A DNA stretch of 64,000 nucleotides from the NCBI GenBank assembly GCA_037178625.1, contig CM074129.1, positions 1,054,001 to 1,118,000 on the forward strand. Reading direction: 5' to 3'. Of this stretch, positions 51,704 to 62,191 are shown piece by piece. Under the pieces are notes generated by a model. It saw only the letters and a list, made by a program, of their open reading frames with translations. It ran no database searches and was not told the origin of the DNA. The stretch comes from Skeletonema tropicum. Its lineage: Eukaryota > Bacillariophyta > Thalassiosirophyceae > Thalassiosirales > Thalassiosiraceae. Made by a program: the position numbers and the translations under genes. The stretch's first letter is position 1. Every line of letters starts with the position of its first letter.

Positions 51704-52537
51704 GCTTTTGTGGGGTGGTAATTGATGAATAATATTTCGTTGATTGACTGATAGATTGATTTGATGGCTGCAAGGAAGAAAAAAAGAGCGAGGGTGCACG
51801 TTAGCAGCGGTCAAACTAAGAATGTTATAGAGGCGGCTTAATCTTTGCAAAAAGTGGTGGAAGGCCCAACAGATGATGACCATAACAATTGTTGCCTGGG
51901 TCTGGGTGAGGTCTGCCCAAGTGGAAGCGGAGAAGAAAGATATTATGCACATGACATGTTGTTCATAATAAACGGCCACCGGAGATGGAGAGCGGCCCCT
52001 CCCCCATCATTCCCATCAATCTTTTGTCCCTCCCCTGAACATCTTGACCTCCACCGACTCCTCCTCCCTGCCTCCCCCTATGAGTAGTCTAATGCTGCAA
52101 AGAAAACACACCTTGATGTCAACGATAATAATTCAAACTCACCTTCGTATTGATAACTGCGTTAGTGTGTAGATTGTTACCGAATTCCTTTGCCTCGAGG
52201 AATTCGTTGCTTTTTACGCAGGTTTTTCCTCGCTCGCTTCGGATCTTTCTTTTTTCAGAATGCGTTGAGCGTTGAGACGTAGGTAGGTCAGTAAGTGGTA
52301 TACGTAGATAATCCGGAAATGCCACACAATACTGTTATGTAAACAAAGATTTTCCACCAAAGATGGCGGGCCAAAGCAAGATGATGCGCCGGAACAAATG
52401 CCGAAACAGCCTGAAAAGCAGCTGCCAATGACACATCTCATGCTTCTCCAAACTGATGTTCTTGCCATCAAAAAGCTGCCATCACTTGTACCTCTAACAT
52501 AAAAAATACATGATACTGAAATCTATCTATTGCATCC
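51704..52537. other. Divergent intergenic region
   Basis: 5' flanks of the HMG-box gene (minus) and of the plastid-type gene (plus). No gene or repeat recognised. Confidence 0.4.
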
Positions 52538-53538
52538 ATGACGTCCAATAAACTCACTACCATAGTAGCTCTCCTCTTCAGCTACCATCTCAACGTAGCT
52601 CAAGCCTTCCTTCCGTCTTGGCTTCCAGGAGTAGTCCCAACCTCCCCCGATCTAAACCGGTACACCGCCGAAGTCACCTCTTCCACCTTCGATTGTCGTC
52701 TCAACATTGGCCTCCCAGGACACGGGGCAGTCTTTCCAATCAACGACTTTCAATTCCGTCTATGCAAGGGAGCTGGCACCGATGAGGAACGGGTAGCGTT
52801 GCCTGGATCGGATGGACCGAGGCCTCATTTGTCCAGTGGGCCTCATCGGATTAGTACTGTGACGGAAGGCTCGTATATTAGTATGGAAGGGGCGAAAGGT
52901 GTCCCTTTGATGAAGGGTGCGTGGGAACTTATTTGGAGGGCTGATTCGCAGTGTGGATTTCTGATTTGTGGGTTTAACTTGGAGAGGGATGTGCGTCGTA
53001 ATGAATATGGTGCTATGTTGCCGAGAGGTGAGTAGGTAGTGTTGATATAGGAATCTTTTGAAGTGCGCGAAGGTCCTTAGCCTCTAGAATGAATATATGC
53101 TTGTCGTTCATCCATGCATCTAACCAAAATACATCATTTGCAATCATTTCGTCCAAAGGAAACATCTACGTCACATTCCCAGTATGGTCCAAGAACGGCC
53201 TCCAAGATGAACAACTCATCAAAAAGAAAGTGGAAGCAATGTACAAACAGTACGAAAACGAAGCAGAAGATCAATTAAAAAAGTACAACGAAGAAAACAA
53301 TTTATTGAAAAAGGCAATGCACTTCCGTAATGCAGTTCAGGCAGATGTAGATAAGGATAATTTGAGTGCTCATTTGAGAGAAGATGTGCCGAACAACGAT
53401 GATGTGATGGACATTGGACCGTGTTTGACATTGGTCAAGACTGGAACGATTTGGGCCAAGATGGGCAGTTTTAATAGTAATACGCATACGTTGCTTGGGA
53501 GTGCTGTTGTTCGAATGAGTGATGGTGTGCGTGCGTAA
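52538..53538 (+). CDS. Putative plastid-targeted protein of unknown function
   Basis: Two exons, 52538-53027 and 53159-53538 (870 nt, 289 aa), joined as LPRG|NIYVTFPVW. The N-terminus is a signal peptide (TTIVALLFSYHLNVAQA) with Phe immediately after the likely cleavage site (AQA|FLPSWLPG), the ASA-FAP-like motif that directs proteins into diatom plastids. The mature part begins with a compact region containing FDCRLNIGLPGHGAVFPIND and WELIWRADSQCGFLICGFNLER. After the intron comes a charged helix (KKKVEAMYKQYENEAEDQLKKY) and a terminal block with CLTLVKTGTIWAKMGSFN. I do not recognise the family. The plastid location is inferred from the motif alone. Confidence 0.8.
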
Positions 53539-53698
53539 TAGAGTGGTTTGTGATTTGGTTGGTTCATATTCTTATTGTATGTAGGTGGTGTAGTGTGTTC
53601 TATTCTTTGTATATCGAAGAAGTTAGTGACATGAAATAGCAAGTGTAAAGATTAGGTTGATGAATTGTTCTTAGAAGGATACATTCTCATTGCTTGTT

Positions 53699-55474
53699 TC
53701 ACATCATCCACTTCTGATGAATCACACCTTCAGTGTTTAGAGCACACGATGGAGTAGACACGTCCATAGGTGTAGCTGTAAACACTCCCGAATGAAGCAC
53801 ACCAGTAGTAGTCACATCATCTGCACCCTTTCCAAACAGACTAGGCGAGTTCAAAGGCCCAACGAATACGTCTGCAACGTAATGATCAACTTTTGGAGCA
53901 AAACTTTTCACACGTTCAATGTGATTACATACCGCATGCCAATCTGTAGAATACTCATTCTTCTTGGAGATAGAAACCAGGGATCTACAAAGCCAGTGTG
54001 CCCATTGTTGTCGTTCTGTGGTTGGAACATTTCCATGAACGTGTAACCAGCCACCTCTTTCCCTGTTGAGACACTCTATTGCTATGGGCCATCCGCCTTC
54101 ACTGCTTGGAAGTAGCCCTAGTGAGATTCTATCGAAGTAATGATGTATATTGTCATCTTTTTGGTTTGCCATCAATGCCTGCAAGGTCAATCGACAGTCA
54201 CCTTCCAAAACAGTGGCCCTTTCATCCACCTTATTCGCTTTCAAGTTGTGTCGTAGGGCAAATATAGCATTTGGATTCCACTCACAGGCAGTTACATGCC
54301 TCGCACGACCATGAACCAATGCAGGCAGAGTGTAGTACCCTATCCCAGCATACATATCCAACACGTACTCATCCGGTTGAACCAACAATCCGAATCGTTT
54401 CTTTTCAGTAACATTCCCTCTACTAAACATCACTCTTGTAAGGTCAAATGATTGCTGTATTTTGTGTTCCGTGACGGTGATCCATCCTGAAGAATCAGGA
54501 CCAGTAGATTGGGGTGTATACCCATGATTTGTACATTTTGCTGCATCATCATTTGATGATGATATTGATTCTGGTAGTGGCCAGAGGATTCGGTGTCCAC
54601 TTTCTCGCACGCCACTCTCCGGATCAATATCTCCCCTGCGGACTACTCGTGGGCTTTTATATAAACTGGTAAGATTTTTCCAAAGATTCTCTTGAATTTT
54701 GCATGTTGATGGATGATCGGATCTATCAGGGCAATCATTGTGTATTTGACTTATGATATTGATAAACAACTGGTGAAAATCGTTTGTTGTTTCTTGTTCT
54801 TGTAAAAGAAAAGCAGTACTTGGCACAACAAGAGTGCGATCGTCACCCATGACTTCAAGCTTTTTCGGACATATTTTGATACTGAGTGATGAGACTTTCG
54901 TTTTCATCATTGTCTCAAACGATGCCAACTGTTTTTGATCTAAACTGTCGCTTTTCTTGATATTTTCTGAATAGTAATCAACCAGTGTTTCGACCAAAAC
55001 GCACTGAATTTTGGTAAGCTTTATTACTTTCGCGGCTGCATGATTGTTTTCTTTGCTCTTTTCTATTATTCCGTCACAGTTCTGCTGTACTACAAGTCTG
55101 GATGTCATGGCGTGATTTTGATTACCCATCGCAGACGAACTAAATGGACACCGCTGTCGTCCATGAGCGATTGCGTAGGTCTCCCAAGAATCATTGCCAG
55201 ATGTGTCATCCGTATTGATGTTTTCTTTGCAGTGCGCCTCGAATTTATCTACACATTCATCTGTAACAGGAACAGCTATGCATTTCCCAGAGACAATTGC
55301 ATCTTCATCTACAGCACTATCGTCTGAAAGATGACTATTTTCCAACACTACAGTGGCATCCGATGCCGACGGAATCATACGAAATCTCTTATCCAATAAG
55401 CTCTCTGTCTCCAGCCGAGACTTTAGCTTCTTTGCATCACGACGGTGCACGTATAAGACTGATGTTGTTGCCAT
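53699..55474 (-). CDS. TYW2: tRNA wybutosine-synthesizing protein 2 (TYW2/TRM12-like)
   Basis: Single exon, 591 aa from the Met that begins MATTSVLYVHRR; the frame is open 33 codons further upstream but that part looks non-coding. The C-terminal domain is an S-adenosylmethionine-binding fold of the Trm5/TYW2 group: VLDMYAGIGYYTLPALVHG (about 369-387), ACEWNPNAIFALRHNLKAN, then LEGDCRLTL and DRISLGLLPSSEGGWPIA. GLLPSSEGGWP rather than an N-x-P-Y type motif, together with ACEWNP, points to TYW2, which moves the aminocarboxypropyl group of AdoMet onto the wyosine precursor at position 37 of tRNA-Phe. The middle contains the substrate-domain motifs KRFGLLV and VMFSRGNVTEKKRF. The N-terminal 250 residues hold low-complexity insertions. 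Probably cytosolic. Confidence 0.85.
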   Translation of the reverse strand: MATTSVLYVHRRDAKKLKSRLETESLLDKRFRMIPSASDATVVLENSHLSDDSAVDEDAIVSGKCIAVPVTDECVDKFEAHCKENINTDDTSGNDSWETYAIAHGRQRCPFSSSAMGNQNHAMTSRLVVQQNCDGIIEKSKENNHAAAKVIKLTKIQCVLVETLVDYYSENIKKSDSLDQKQLASFETMMKTKVSSLSIKICPKKLEVMGDDRTLVVPSTAFLLQEQETTNDFHQLFINIISQIHNDCPDRSDHPSTCKIQENLWKNLTSLYKSPRVVRRGDIDPESGVRESGHRILWPLPESISSSNDDAAKCTNHGYTPQSTGPDSSGWITVTEHKIQQSFDLTRVMFSRGNVTEKKRFGLLVQPDEYVLDMYAGIGYYTLPALVHGRARHVTACEWNPNAIFALRHNLKANKVDERATVLEGDCRLTLQALMANQKDDNIHHYFDRISLGLLPSSEGGWPIAIECLNRERGGWLHVHGNVPTTERQQWAHWLCRSLVSISKKNEYSTDWHAVCNHIERVKSFAPKVDHYVADVFVGPLNSPSLFGKGADDVTTTGVLHSGVFTATPMDVSTPSCALNTEGVIHQKWMM

Positions 55475-55860
55475 GCTGTAAGACTGTGCACTGGTATTGT
55501 ATGGCCGAAAGTACTGAGTGGCTGGGCTGTGGCTGTGGTGTGGCAGCATGCTCTGCTCATGCATGCCATTCATGGCTCATGCTCGCTCAGCGCTCAGCTC
55601 ACAGCTGGGACACTGAAGCTGAAAAAGAGGAAAAAGACGGACAAAACCGGACAGCCAGGTACATTTAGCGAGATACCTCTCATTTCTTGCAATTTCTGTC
55701 TCCTTTTTCAACAGCTTTTGCCCTGACATGACTGACTTCAGCTCACACTGAAAACAAGCACAAACAAGGCTCATAAATTTAGCATCCAGCTACTTTCAAC
55801 AACTACATCGTCTACTATCTCCGTTATCATCTTCGTTTTCGTTACACAACAACAACTACC
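55475..55860. other. Divergent intergenic region
   Basis: Upstream flanks of the TYW2-like gene (minus) and the PP1-motif gene (plus). CATAAATTTAGC at about 55772 may be a TATA-like element for the latter. No other feature. Confidence 0.35.
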
Positions 55861-56325
55861 ATGGTATTCTCCCTGAAAAAGCTACAACAACGCTCCCGTC
55901 GTCATGCAGCAGCGCGCCGCTCTTCCACGGCACCGGCCCACCCTTCGATCCTTCGAAAGGCCGATCACCGTCGTAACAACAACCGAAAAGTAGTCTTCAG
56001 TGCCACCTGCAATGCAAAACTCTTTGTCAAGACGGAGCCTTCGGTCGACGTATCTACTAATCAAGTAGAGAGAGAGGAGAGGATGCTACCTCACGTGGAG
56101 GAGGAGGCGCCGAAGCCTGTAGAAGAGAAGGTTGGCGTACGATTTGGTGATGACGCTGGACATGAAGAGCCAGCTGAACCAATTGCGAGGCGCACGAGGA
56201 AGAAGATGGCATCAAGGCGGCGTGAGGTAGCATCTCTTAGCAGTGAGCTTGGAGCTTATTGGAGTGTGACAGCTCCGAGAGTCAGGAGAGAGCCCGAGCG
56301 TTTCGTGCCTTCCTTCGATTCATGA
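55861..56325 (+). CDS. Small basic protein with SILK and RVxF-like PP1-docking motifs
   Basis: Single exon, 154 aa, otherwise unrecognised. The N-terminus is basic (MVFSLKKLQQRSRRHAAARR), followed by SILRKADHRRNNNRKVVFS (about 29-47). This contains a [GS]IL[KR] motif and, ten residues on, a basic [KR]-V-V-F motif, in the order and spacing used by protein phosphatase 1 regulators. The middle is acidic and Pro-rich; the tail is Arg-rich and ends RREPERFVPSFDS. Both motifs are short, so chance cannot be excluded, but their co-occurrence in the right order is informative. No signal peptide or membrane segment; nuclear location is plausible from the Arg/Lys clusters. The ATG lies in a favourable AACTACCATGG context. 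Confidence 0.7.
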   Translation: MVFSLKKLQQRSRRHAAARRSSTAPAHPSILRKADHRRNNNRKVVFSATCNAKLFVKTEPSVDVSTNQVEREERMLPHVEEEAPKPVEEKVGVRFGDDAGHEEPAEPIARRTRKKMASRRREVASLSSELGAYWSVTAPRVRREPERFVPSFDS

Positions 56326-56699
56326 TACATGTTCGGTGTTTCATTCTTCAATTTGTTTATAACTGTGCTTTTCTTTGTTTTATCGTTCGCCCCCTCCAGT
56401 GGAGTCTGATCAGCTCTATTGGGGGAAATGTTGGTGATGGGAAGACGTCATTCAGAAAGTTTCACTAACCCTCCTTTGCTTGTTGTATATATTTTCTCTC
56501 TACTTTTTCAACTCCCGACCTGCCTTCCGTCTTTACCTTCGCACCTTCGACCTACCACCCATCTCCGTCTTCGCAACAAACACTATAACCAACAACCCTC
56601 GTCCGGAATGACTTCATAAACTTCGTAACTCTCGGAAGAGCATAACTTCCCGTCCGGAAAGACGCTAAATCTTCGTAACTCGGGAGAGGATAAAATCCA
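56326..56699. other. Intergenic region with imperfect tandem repeat
   Basis: A roughly 48-bp unit starting CGTCCGGAA, with CTTCGTAACTC in its second half, occurs twice in tandem (about 56601-56697). No gene seen. Confidence 0.5.
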
Positions 56700-57020
56700 C
56701 AATCTGTGGAGGAATGATGATCTCAGCAGTAACCAGGCTGTATGGCATGTTCTTTCGCCCGACTCTCAATCCAGCGTCGGGCTGGTACTCCTAGAGACGA
56801 CGGCGTCTGGAGGTGGCAGGCATCGGTTCGGAACCGACCTTGGGCAAGGACCGGGCAAAGTTCCCAGGCACGTACCTTGGGGGTACCGCTGAAGTCTAAC
56901 CTTTTCCCTTCGGGGATCAATGGCCCACCCCCGACATGTCAGAGGCCTTTTCGCGGCGTTGGGGATAAGTACTCGATTCTCTCTTGCTCTTGAGAGATTG
57001 AGGAAACCAGCAACTGACAC
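56700..57020. ncRNA. Possible structured RNA: GC-rich, hairpin-dense island
   Basis: About 300 bp distinctly richer in G and C than its surroundings, with many short perfect stems close together: GCCCGAC/GTCGGGC, AGACG/CGTCT inside CTCC/GGAG, CGGTTCGGAACCG, CCTTGGGCAAGG and TCTCTC/GAGAGA around 56980. This density is unusual here. I tried to match RNase P, RNase MRP, SRP RNA, U1, U2 and U3 by their conserved motifs and did not succeed, so no class is assigned. Open frames on both strands are a side effect of the composition. The strand of any transcript is unknown. Confidence 0.25.
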
Positions 57021-58528
57021 ATTTCATCAACTACCTCTCTTGCGGCCGTGCGCAGCAAGTTCAGCTGGAGGTTAATACTGTAGTCGTGCATCATTGTATG
57101 TTCAGGATTCACTACGAGGATGACTATTACTGTTCCACCGCTGTGCTTCGAATAAGGGAATCTTCTGTGCTACATCTTCGCCTCGTCTGGATCCCATTGT
57201 CATCAGATAGTCAACTACTTACTTCGATCAACCAAACTACCTATGTATTCCACTTACGAACTCTGAATTTGCAATACAGTACATAAATCATGCACAACTA
57301 ATGTCAAAGTTTCCAGGCAATTCTGCAATTCATCATCTAATTGTCAGCTGTCTCGCAGCGAGGACGAGGTTGCCGATACATCATGTCCTCGGCTGAATTT
57401 GAATGCAATGAGCGAGAGTCTTTCAGCTTCGAAAGTTTTCTACTGTATGAATAATTCGCTCATCTGCAGAATCTACTTGAACAGTCGAAATCTCCAAGCA
57501 AGATATAGCGAGCAAACCTCACGTGGTACAAACATGTATATTAATTTACGTATGAATGACTAACACTACATACAAAATCAACTAGATATATAGTTTGACA
57601 ATGGCATATAAGCTTGACAATGCAGGAGATGATAGGTAGCCTTGTGTACATACATCCCTCCTTGATATGGATAAGATCAACAACCATTTCAGTTGGATCT
57701 GACTCCTTCCATGGAAGTATCGCCATTATCTTGCGTCGCACGCAGGCCACAACAAAGAGCTTCGGAGGTCGAAGGCTCAAGCAGCAGCTGGTCTCAAGTC
57801 AAGCCAAGTCTCAAGTCAAGTCACTTCCTACATACTAGTGCTGGCTCATGCTCATTATCATGCTCTAGGCATGGTGAATGGTGAAGGCTACTTAGACTGT
57901 GATGTGGGCTGTGATGTGAGCTGTGGGCTGTGGGCAGAAGTACGCTCTGAATGAAATAATGGTGGGTGCTGGGTGGGAGTGGTGAGTGGTGATGGTGAGT
58001 GGTGATTGGTGATAGATGAATGATGGCCTTTAATTAGAGGTCCCACTTATCCAAAGTCTCGATTATCATCACAAAAGTACCATTTGACACCGCCCCGCCA
58101 AAAATGGCAGGATTTTGGTACTTTCGACTTCCGTCATCAAAGAACTTTTGTGTGATGAGTCCTACATCCAACGATACCATTGAAGCCGCTACTACGAACT
58201 TCCTTTTCAACATAATCAAGTGCTCCACACCTCTCTGATCTATTGGCATCCACAGCTGTTGCCTTCATTTTGTTTCACAGCGCCGCTGCTTCTCTCTGAG
58301 CGGTAAAATTATTTCTTCACTACGACAGGTAAAAGTAAGTGTTCTGTCAAAAGAAGGTTCGTTTCAAAGAGAACACTTCTCTTCCACCTTCTGCCATCAA
58401 ACTCACATCCATCAACACAGAGAGGAGAGTTCTATCTTGGACACTCATAGAACTTCACTAGCCAACACGAAAGAAAAGATTGCTCTCTACTTCGAGTGTG
58501 AAGAAATTCACACCAACACAATCAAATG
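57021..58528. other. Intergenic region
   Basis: No gene recognised. GTG-rich simple sequence occurs at about 57900-58016 (short repeats of GTGATGTGGGCT and GTGAGTGGTGAT). A 71-codon open stretch on the minus strand (58034-58249) shows no motif. Confidence 0.35.
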
Positions 58529-61500
58529 ATGGGAGGTTCGTGCTCTACACAACGGAGACATCATCATCACGATGATGGCCGTCAAACATCAAGAAGAGAA
58601 GCTCATGATGGTTGTACTAGCAGTATTCTTCGACGGGGTAGATTTAGATCGAGTAGGTTGGGCAGTCGCTTTTGTGGTGGATCACAGGTGAGGAAGAAGA
58701 AGATTTGTGCTCGTGATGTGATGTTGTGATCACATTCACGCATGTGCATGCAGCTCATCTCTTTGTGTTTGTTCGTGGACACTAATTTATATCCTCTATC
58801 ATTGTCTTCTTCTATGTCCTGATTGAACAGGATGGTTCATCAGATGAGGAAGGGAATCACTCCATGAAGCGTTCTGCTCGCCATTCAGTTGATGCCGAGA
58901 TTCCCGATCAATTAATAACACATTTCTATCCAGTTGATGACAACTATGATCCACACCCGACAGATCCGACTCTACGTTGTCCGAAATCTCTTACAGACTT
59001 GTGCGGTGAGTTCCATTGCTCTCATGCATTCATCTGCATTCTTCTTCATGCATTCTTCTTTCTTTTGCTCATGTGCAACTTCAAAATTTATACCATTCCA
59101 GTGCAAACCATCTGTCGCTCCCTTCCCAACCTTGAGGGAGAACTTCCACCCGGACTACCCCAAGATATAGTCGATCGTATCGTTCAAAGTCTCACGTCAC
59201 ATTCAGCATTGAATAGCACCACGTTACGTGCATTGAGCAAATGTGAATTAGGAACTTTGAATCTACACCGAGCAAGAGGTGTGAGTGATGAGTGGATGAC
59301 TTGCATCAGTAGCTATAGTAGTCGAAGTGGTAGTGCTAGTTATCCTAATAGCAATATCCCCACGGGAAGGCAAGTCCAAGCATCTGTGCCACCACCACCA
59401 TCTTCTCCTCCATTGAGGGTAGTCTCAAGTTTTGCGCACAATAATGCAGGAAGTAGGACTTCACCCATGATGATGGACCTCGGTGAATACGATGATTATT
59501 TTGACTCGGCCATGAGTAATAATCAGTCCCCTCTTCTTCCATCACCAAGCCTTAATGAGTTGCGTGAAGATGATAATGCCAACGAGATGGAGGATTGCTG
59601 CGTAGGGTCATTTGGATCGCGTTCTACGTCTAGCTTTCTGTCGGCCAAAGAGGAAATAATGAACCCGCCCCCCTCTTCGGCACCCCTTCTTCCAAGTGTG
59701 TTGCCTCCACCAGAATTCTATTCAATGAATTCTACGACGCCAACTCCAACATCATCATTATGGCTATATCAAACAAGGAATAATCCCCTTACCGATCCGA
59801 GTAATGTATTGGGGGCTGTACCATTGTTGCCTCTCAGTTCATCACAATCTTCTCCCTCCAATGAAGATGTTGGTGCAGAGAGTCATTCATTATCTGGTAG
59901 AGATGAAAAAATGAGCTGCGAAGACGCGTGCCTCCACGATGTCCAACCAACCAACAGTGCAACGTCCACAATTACACTACTTGACCTACGTGGATCGCAG
60001 AGACTTTCTGACAGAGGACTGCTTCAATTATCTCATACACCTCTGCACTCACTTGAGGTGGCCCGACTCGATAATTGTCATGGTATTTCTGGAAGAGGTC
60101 TCCTTGCATTCTCCCGTTCCTATAAAATGCACACACTATCGTTATCGAATTGCCGTCGTTTGACAGATGAAGCAGTAGTGAATATAAGCCATTTGGGGGG
60201 ATCGTTGATGACGTTGAATTTAGGTGGAAGCCGATGTTTGACAGATCGAAGTTTAGAGGCCATAAGTGGATTGCTTGAGCTGAGACAGTTAGATTTATCT
60301 CAGGTAAGTCTTGAGAAGAAAAGGTTACTTGCATTGCATATTGGATTCATCTAAAAATGCATCTCTCATCATCATTTATTGCTTCCAATTGATACAGTGT
60401 GATCTCATCACTAATGAAGGTCTCAACAATCTTGCCAACCTGGACCAGATTGAGGAACTTTCTCTTGGATGGTGCCGGCTCATCTCAGACGATGGCCTTG
60501 AAGTATTATCTGGGCATCGAAATCGAGAACAAAGTTTGCGAGTACTTCATTTGGCACGCTGTCCGATCACCGATGATGGCCTCATCCATCTATCAAAGCT
60601 GAAGAAGCTACAGGAGTTGGATTTAAATGGATGTTCGAAGCTAAGTAGCCAGGCTCTCTCTGTCACCTTGGGGAAGCTCGTGTGCTTATCGTCGTTGGAT
60701 GTGTCATACTGCCCCGGAATTTTACGATCTCCTTGGCAAGGAAATATAAATGCCCTCAAGTCTTTGGAGTTGAACTACTCTGCTGTTCGAGACTCTCACC
60801 TCTCCCGTCTCAAGCACTTGCCAATGCTCGAAGAGCTTAACCTTGATAGCTGCCTCATAGGTGACTGGGGCATCGCGCATCTGGCTGACAATGATGTCGT
60901 TCCAAACCTTACGTCTCTTGATTTAGCGGACACTGATATTTCTGATTTTGCCATGCGAAAGATTGCCCAATTTGAACATTTGAAGAGTCTATCCTTATTT
61001 TACTGCAACATATCCAACGCTGGATTGAGATATCTATCATCAATGAAAAAGCTGGAGGTGTTGAATTTGGATAGTCGCGAAATTGGCGATGATGGGTTGA
61101 GATATTTGCGTCATTTGCCATCCTTGAAGGCATTGGATTTGTTTTCTGGTCGTGTTACTGATTTAGGGTAAGTTGAGAGCATGCTTGTGGTTTCATTTTC
61201 ATTTCCTTGCATCATCTTTTCTAATTAGCCTCTTATTTTGCTCTTGTTTGCAAAAAGTTGCGCTTATCTATCCAAAATCAAGACTCTCACATCTCTTGAG
61301 CTGTGTGGTGGCGGAATTGCAGACTTGGGCTGTGCGCACTTGGCGACCATCTACAATCTAACAAGTCTCAACCTTTCTCAGAACGAACGTATCACTAATC
61401 GTGGCGCTGCATCCCTCGCGGCACTGAGCAATCTCAAGGCCTTGAATCTAAGCAATACAAATGTAAACTCGGATGCATTGAAGTACTTCAGTGGTCTATC

Positions 61501-61861
61501 TCAACTTCAGAGTTTGGCATTGTATGGCTGCAAGGATATTGAAGACAATACAAAGCTGGATTCTTTGCAGAGTGAACTGCCTTTGTTGAGATGTGTGAGG
61601 TTGAACAATGCCTATAATGAGGATGGAGTGATTGATCGTGGTAGTGAATCTGAAGAGGACGAGGAGGGAGATTTAGGGAACGATTATCACGAGCTTGACG
61701 ACGAATCCTCCCAGAGGAGGGGGTTATTAGAACACGACCATTATTATCATCAGCTAGGAAGTGAAGGTGAAGGTGAAGGTGATAGCGTGGGTAGTGAAGA
61801 GGAAATGTCTGTCTTTGAGGATGCCCAAATTGAGGAGATTGGAAGTGTGAGCTCTGAATAG
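58529..61861 (+). CDS. Leucine-rich-repeat protein (AMN1/FBXL-type repeats) with N-myristoylation signal
   Basis: Five exons: 58529-58687, 58831-59005, 59102-60303, 60398-61167 and 61258-61861; 2910 nt, 969 aa. The second of two adjacent Met codons gives MGGSCSTQ, which fits N-myristoylation (Gly2, Ser6) with a nearby Cys for palmitoylation; the first Met (58526) would block it. Residues about 55-110 include DQLITHFYPVDDNYDPHPTD, LCVQTICRSLPNLEGELPPG and LPQDIVDRIVQSL. A long Ser/Pro-rich insert follows. The second half is a run of LRRs of the Cys-containing type (LxxLxLxxCxxITDxGLxxL), e.g. LDLSQCDLITNEGLNNLANL and LDLNGCSKLSSQALSVTLGK, typical of AMN1 and F-box LRR proteins. No F-box is recognisable. 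The C-terminal 60 residues are strongly acidic. Membrane anchoring and a protein-binding role are inferred. Confidence 0.88.
59006..59101 (+). other. Retainable 96-bp intron of the LRR gene
   Basis: GTGAG donor and TTCCAG acceptor. The 96 nt are a multiple of three and contain no stop in the host frame. If kept they add 32 residues including the hydrophobic run FICILLHAFFFLLLMCNF. Confidence 0.7.
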
Positions 61862-62191
61862 GTAGGGAGGAAGAGAAGAAGAGTTAGATCGACAGCTACA
61901 TTCACAGTAGATAGTGTCAAATTTACATATTAGATATGAATATGAGTAGAGTAGCCCGGTCCAACATGGTCATGAAGATAGATAGATTACTACTCCCTAT
62001 GCACTAATTTAAGTAGTGATATATATATAGAAGTATGAAGTCATTATTTCTTTGAAAATGGAAATCTATACGCGTTACGACAGCAAAGGGTTATCAAAAA
62101 TCGAGCTCGGGCTCGGGCCATCCAAGCCAAAACAACCGAACCATGGCACCAGCGCAGCCGCCAGCATCCAGGGTGTGCAATCAGTAACACG
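61862..62191. other. Intergenic region
   Basis: 3' flank of the LRR gene and 5' flank of the oxygenase gene; nothing else seen. Confidence 0.4.

Noticed and set aside
56742..57020. Overlapping open frames in the GC-rich island read as genes
   Set aside because: Frames are open on both strands at once, which is expected from low stop-codon density in GC-rich DNA; no protein motif.
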